Shown: in pieces, positions 58,978 to 64,000 of the stretch
Layout: the number at the start of each line of letters is the position of its first letter
How positions within the stretch are numbered: position 1 is the first letter of the stretch
NCBI RefSeq assembly: GCF_018687715.1
Contig: NC_056759.1
Location: forward strand, 36,047,385-36,111,384
Source: Carya illinoinensis
Taxonomy: Eukaryota; Streptophyta; Magnoliopsida; Fagales; Juglandaceae
Reading direction: 5' to 3'
DNA length: 64,000 nucleotides
Program-made: the position numbers and the translations under genes
Notes under the pieces: model-generated
Database searches by the model: none
Told to the model about the DNA's origin: nothing
The model's input: only the letters and a program-made list of their open reading frames with translations

Positions 58978-60239
58978 GCAGCACTCAAACGTACTCTTAT
59001 ATGCTAATAAATTGATAATGCTAAGAAGAACATATTAATGGCCATAAATAGGATTCATTCTAATAACTATCTATCTTTCTCCCACTTAATTGAGACGTCA
59101 AATTTATATACAAACTTGAATGGATCTTGATCTTTCTATACATGAGAGCCAAATCTATATTCTTGAGATCAATGTCTACTGCTAATATAAATATTTCGAG
59201 CAGTTATAAATGTTAAAAGACACACTTGATGTATTTAGCTCTCTCCCACGTGAAACCTTCAAGTCGGGGGAAGTGCATTATAGAATTGCTTCCATATTTT
59301 TTCATAAGTTAAGCCAAACCAAATTACAACATTTATTATTGTTAGTATAATTAAATTTTTTGATAATTTTAAATACTAATCAATTGCTACTATAATATCT
59401 ATGTAATATTGTCCCTGTATATAGCACCTGAGGGATACGGTGCATTATTAATTTATATACAAAACATGGAGAAAAGGCGACTCCTTCTCCCTCCCACTCT
59501 CATAAAAAATCAATGGCTCTAGTCTGATTTGGAGCCTTTAATTTTCGAATGAGGAGAAAGGGGCATTGACTTCCTCCTCCTAATCCTCCCTCTACTTCCC
59601 TTATTTATCCGGTCAACCATCTTGCCTATCAATGTTTCTTTTGTTTAGTTTTATTTTACTTTCTTCAAGTTCAGAAAAGACAGATCTTCAGGTTTCTGAC
59701 AACTCCTGTGAGACACGCTTGTCACAAGCAGATTCACAAGTCAAAAATCATTTGAAGGAAGGGGTGATTTTGTGAAAATCACTGCACGTGGTTCTCACGC
59801 ACCGCCCCCATCTACACATGGTCCTCACACGCCACCCCTTTTGGCAACTCTTTTCGACATACGTGCAAGATTACTAGACTTACCACCACCAGACCTTTCA
59901 AATATGACATTTTTGCTTAAAAAGAGACAAGTGTGTTGCCTTCATAGGCTTTCACATATTCTAAAGTCTATTGGAGTTGGTCCAAACTGTAATCTGTCCT
60001 TTGTCGAATCTATCTTACTGCTTTCCTTTTTGGTTTCCCTATTGTTAATTAAAATAAAAAAGAGTTCATCTCTTCGACATTTGTCTGTAGAGGTTAAATC
60101 ATCTCTTTTTATGAAGGATGAGGTTGAGTCTCTATTTAGACAGAGAGTGTTATCTCTTAGACGTTTGTCTATAGAGAGTATTAGCAATAATGAAGACCAA
60201 ATCAGTCACAAAAGTAAATAATGTACTAGTGAAGCTCTA
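58978..60239. other. Spacer with an unassigned 149-codon ORF (59772-60221)
   Basis: Mostly AT-rich. The plus-strand frame 59772-60221 gives a basic protein with a Pro-rich N-terminus, a hydrophobic middle (SILLLSFLVSLLLI) and two imperfect repeats around 'SLRHLSVE' and 'SLRRLSIE'. The latter come from a DNA-level repeat ('cgacatttgtctgtagag' and 'agacgtttgtctatagag'). I do not recognise it and think it is more likely repeat-derived than a gene. Confidence 0.35.
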
Positions 60240-60678
60240 AATTCATTATTTTAGTTTATAATGTCATATTTGATATAGGGACATCCCAAAATGTATCCGG
60301 TTATCGATGTAAGTTTCTCTCATGAATGATGCAAGTTCTGCACGTAAGTAACCTCAATGCTCAAACGTCCATGGGACGTTCGGACATACATTTTTTCACA
60401 TTCAAATATAAAGAAAATCATCGCTTGTATCTAGTGATGGTTTCCACAAATTGTCACAGAAAATACCTTTTGGTGACAGTTGTTGGACTGTCTCAATTTC
60501 CAAACCGTCACTAAAAACTATTTCTATTGTCGTGTCTATATTAATATTAAAATATTATATATGCATGCAGGTCATTTTGGATCCTTTTAGTCGTCAATAA
60601 TGACTTGATTGATCATCATCTCCTTAGAGTGCTTGACCATATCTCATTTTTCAGTTAAGGATTCTAGATCATGAATTT

Positions 60679-60711
<33 letters not shown>

Positions 60712-60749
60712 ATTTGTTTCATTCTACTTATATATAATACGTGTTTTTG

Positions 60750-61560
60750 AATTGTTCAGCTGGATTTGAATGTTTACCAGCTAGTCCTTAATTGATAGGA
60801 AAACGTCTGCATGACGACCCATTACATGAGTACTGAGAAACCAAAGCAAAAGCCTGGCCACTATCTTCTTTTCATATATATATGTTCAATTTCTTGTTTA
60901 AGACAAGACCTTGGAAATCAGGTGAACGTCGTCCTTAATTTGGCTAGAAGAAGCTTGGGGTAACATTTACACCTTATCAGCTGGCATTCTTAATGGCAGC
61001 TCGATCAGTAAGGCAGGATTAGGTAGGAAGTCTATCAAAGCCAAAGAAGTCGACGCTAACAAGTTCGGCCCCCAACCTCAATCAACTTTATATATAAGTC
61101 AACCTCAATCTAAAGTCTTCAATAGAGGAGTGCTATAGTTACAAAGAGAATACATAAAAATAATCTCATAAACTGATATGATTTCATGTGATCCGTCAGA
61201 TTTATTTGACAATAAAAATAAGTTTACAATCTGAAAAATCACATCAAATTACATCAATTTGTGAGATTATTTTTGTGTAATATATATGGATATAAAACAG
61301 TGAGTTGCCGCTTACTCATTACGTAGCATATTTAATGGAGTGGGAGAGTTGGCAATTTTGCAGACTATAAGAATATTATTAAATTTTTAATAAAATTAAT
61401 GGGGGTAATATAAATTTATGTCAAAGATATACACAGTAAAGATATCACGTAATATGCATAAAGTATTTCCCAAAATATATATTTCAACCATTACGAAATT
61501 TACACAAAATTAATACTAAAGAGTCACTTATCTAGTTTGCTAATCTAAATATATTATTTT
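60750..61560. repeat. Segmental duplication, copy 2 (with MITE, without LINE)
   Basis: Homologous to 37955-38542 plus 39321-39480. It retains the uninterrupted site 'gtatttcccaaaatatat' near 61465 where copy 1 received a LINE. It carries a small MITE at 61139-61281 and extra short insertions (for example around 60955-61030) absent from copy 1. Confidence 0.85.
61139..61281. mobile_element. Small hairpin MITE
   Basis: 61151-61192 and 61239-61281 are imperfect inverted copies of each other, sharing 'aaaaataatctca' and 'atgtgat', with a loop of about 45 bases. Copy 1 of the segmental duplication lacks it near 38285. The family cannot be assigned because the target duplication is obscured by TA-rich sequence. 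Confidence 0.7.
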
Positions 61561-62301
61561 AATTTATGATGTCATGTTTGATATAAAGATATCTCAAAAT
61601 ATATCTGGTTATGGTTATAAGTTTCTCTGATAAATTAATGATGATATTTTTTCTTAAGAAAAAAATGTATATATAAAACTGCATCACATGATGTGTAATA
61701 CTACTCAAGTTTTCTGTGTGTTGATTCTCGTTTAGGTAACTTATATTTTAATACAAAATATTGATAAAGACTTATTTTTCTAAGAAGGCTGCATGTATAA
61801 ATATATATATATATATATATATTTATATAAATACACACAAATATTTTACGAAGTCCGTTACAGGAACGTGTACGAAGGGTCCTTAATTTCCATCGCGGAG
61901 GTCAAGCTAGCTGGCGGCAAACCGCAGGAGGGATTTTATTAGGGATACTAGCTGCTAGAGGGGTATGCTATCAAATTGTAATTCACGCAGCAAACATATA
62001 TATGAGACAAATACGTAGTGTACATTAATATTAGAATATTATAATATATGCATACAGGTCATGATTTTGGCTTCTTTTAGTCATCAATAATGACTTGATA
62101 TTAATTAATTTATACAAATATATTAATTTATGTAAATAATTGATTTTCGGAAACTAGTTAGAACACGCCGCTTTCTTGTCATATAATTATATATTTTGGT
62201 TCCAAGAATAAATAAATAAATAATCCAGCATGCAACCAAAGAGATCGATTATCATCAACTCAAAAAGGTGAATCATTTGGACTGGTTTGGCTTTACAAAT
62301 C

Positions 62302-64000
62302 TTTTTTTTTTTTTAATAACAATACTGCATTCATTAATCAACTTGCAACAAGATTTGATACATCACTCAAAATAGAGTTCATAACCACCAAGGGTCCACT
62401 CTCAATCCACACCCTCTCGTTGGACTCCTTAATAGCTAGCCTTGCTGCATTATGAGCAGCACCATTAGCAGACCTATAAGCAAAAGACAGCTTCCAACCC
62501 GGATGAAGCCTCATCACATGTTGCAAATCATCTGTATCTTGGCCACCCCACGAACAATCCTCATTCCTTGAATTGACAGCCTTTATGATTGCCTTTGCAT
62601 TCCCTTCGAAAACAACTCGGTTCATGTCCATGTCTAGACACATATCTAAAGCCTTTTGCAGTGCTGTTTTTTCTGCTTGGGCAGTTGAGAATACCTGGCA
62701 CCTTGATGTTGTTAGGCATGCTTTTAAATTTCCTTCACTGTCTCTCACTACTATGCCTATTCCCACTCTATTCAAAATCTTATCATATGCTGCATCAAAA
62801 TTTACCTCTACAGCAGGCCAGACAGGTGGCCACCACTGCTTACTTTCCACTGCTACTGACCTTCCCTCTTCCAACCTGCTACTAACCTGAAGTTTTACCT
62901 CCCTTAGCACTGTAACTTCAGCCTGAGCCATTGCTGTAATGGTTTCAGGACTCATGAACTGGTCTTTGAAGATAAAAGCATTTCTCCTGCTCCATAGAAG
63001 GTAACACAGTACTGCAGCCATCTGTAGATCCTCTCTGTCGAGTCTTGTTGACATTTCTTCCCATAGCTGCTGGAAATCACAGAAGGAGTTGTTCCACTTC
63101 TTGAGCTTGCAACTATCAACTCCCCACACATCTCGAGCTACTGGACAGGTCCACAGGGTATGTATTACAGTTTCAGCCTCTCTTGTACAGATAGAACAGA
63201 GGTTACACTCCATAATGCTCTTTCTAAACAGCATATCTTTTGTTGGAAGTATGTTGGATAGGCTCCTCCATACAAACATTCTGATTTTCCCCGGGGCTTC
63301 TAACTTCCATAGATCCTTCCACATCCCTGCATATTCCCCTCTTGAAGAAGACTCTCCCCTACTCCTTTTTGAAAGATTAGTGTCCATGTAGTAAGCACTT
63401 TTGACTGTGAAAATGCCCTTAGAAGACCCTGCCTATATCCTTTTGTCACTAGCCCCCCTCTTGCTAATAGGGAGTGAACAAATCAAGTTTGCTTCCTCTT
63501 CACTGAAAATGGCCTTGACTAAACTCCCCTTCCACGACTTAGTAACTACATTGATTAATGCATTCACCTTACAGTTTGAATCTAAAGTATTGGTGGGGAT
63601 CTGTACTTGATAGGTTACTGGTCGAGGCAGCCACTTTTCCTTCCATATTGGTGTATCTCTTCCATTTCCGACCCTCCACACTAATCCTTCTTTCACCAGG
63701 TTCCTACTAGACCAACTACTTCTCCATATATATGATGGAGAACCCTTCAACTCACCCTCCATCACATCACAATTCAGGAAGTACTTCTCTTTGAAAACCC
63801 TTGAGACTAAGGACAGTGGCTCTTTTATCATTCTCCACAGTTGCTTTGCTAAGAGGGCTCTGTTGAAACCATTAAAGTCCCTGAAACCTAACCCACCTTG
63901 GTTTTTAACTGTCCCCATACTGCTCCATGATTTCCAATGGATACCCTTTCCTACCTCTTTTTGATTCCACCAGAATTTGGCTATAATAGCTTCAATTTCT
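62302..64000 (-). mobile_element. L1-type LINE, 3' half (continues beyond the window)
   Basis: A poly-T run at 62302-62314 is the poly(A) tail of a minus-strand LINE, only about 25 bases after its stop codon. The coding part continues to the window edge. The 5' end, with endonuclease and RT core, is outside. Confidence 0.9.
62338..64000 (-). pseudogene. LINE ORF2 C-terminal part: RT end, zf-RVT and RNase H, one nonsense codon
   Basis: The reading enters from the window edge (AKFWWNQKEVGKGIHWKSW). It shows the RT end motif NQGGLGFRDFNGFNRALLAK and then WRVGNGRDTPIWKEKWLP. A TAG stands at 63433-63435. The same frame continues with GIFTVKSAYY, zf-RVT residues CNLCSICTREAETVIHTLWTC, and a plant RNase H domain with NFDAAY, VFEGNAKAI and AHNAARLA. 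It ends at 62338. All of this is in one frame, so only the TAG breaks it; plant LINEs usually have Trp there (TGG), so one base change explains it. An ATG at 63387 makes the lower part look like a separate 349-codon gene, which I think it is not. Confidence 0.88.

Larger units (their letters stand above)
60240..62110. repeat. Local tandem duplication, about 1.3-1.5 kb period
   Basis: Blocks at 60252-60320 ('atcccaaaatgtatccggtt') and 60545-60615 ('tcaataatgacttgatt') recur in the same order at 61560-61630 and 62025-62100. The second unit lacks most of what lies between, including the 60750-61560 segment. TA microsatellites at 60681-60709 and 61798-61822 lie near the break points. Non-coding. 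Confidence 0.75.

Noticed and set aside
62573..63391. Plus-strand frames over the LINE
   Set aside because: They are antisense shadows of the RNase H and zf-RVT coding region.

Overview
This is nuclear DNA of a flowering plant. It holds no bacterial-style operons, much AT-rich non-coding sequence, and dense nested transposable elements of plant lineages: Ty3/gypsy LTR elements primed by tRNA-iMet or tRNA-Asp, CACTA (En/Spm), hAT and L1-type LINEs. The two host-gene remnants, a ZmPK1-like receptor kinase and an EIN3/EIL N-terminus, are also plant-specific. The style of the repeats suggests a woody eudicot, but the species cannot be fixed from sequence alone. I see no complete, clearly functional single-copy host gene.

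Layout. 1-7635: a very young minus-strand chromovirus-type gypsy element (A). Its left LTR is cut by the window edge; gag and pol are intact and separated by what looks like a 100-nt spliceosomal intron. 7636 to about 10.6 kb: an older minus-strand non-autonomous LTR element (D) with a tRNA-Asp primer site and one small coiled-coil ORF. About 11.3-18.3 kb: a decayed CACTA-like element (E) with a minus-strand 'plant transposon protein' pseudogene facing away from a plus-strand TNP2 transposase pseudogene; the latter is interrupted by a 577-bp hAT-type MITE. 18.3 to about 22.3 kb: a long LTR-like segment. 22.3-37.8 kb: a second large decayed CACTA element (F) with TNP2, an 85-bp minisatellite, an En/Spm-type ORF1 and a clear 3' terminus. 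Its ORF1 is split by a 1978-bp hAT-type element with a perfect 8-bp target duplication, which has captured the 5' end of an EIN3/EIL transcription-factor gene.

37.9-62.1 kb: a locus with a duplicated non-coding segment (about 38 kb and about 61 kb) and a broken receptor-kinase fragment. Since the duplication, one copy has gained a LINE and the other a small MITE. Between the copies lie a CACTA/MULE-like subterminal repeat block (43.3 kb), a solo LTR with perfect target duplication (44577-46997), a minus-strand LTR fragment (C) interrupted by a second type of solo LTR, a decayed tandem gypsy element (G) and a non-autonomous gypsy derivative (B). The right edge (62.3 kb to the end) is the 3' half of a minus-strand LINE whose frame is broken by a single TAG.

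The elements do not form one pathway. The window records sequential insertion, LTR-LTR recombination and gene-fragment capture. The most notable items are the EIN3-carrying hAT element, the candidate intron joining gag to pol, the coiled-coil ORF of element D, and the segmental duplication that supplies empty sites for two insertions.
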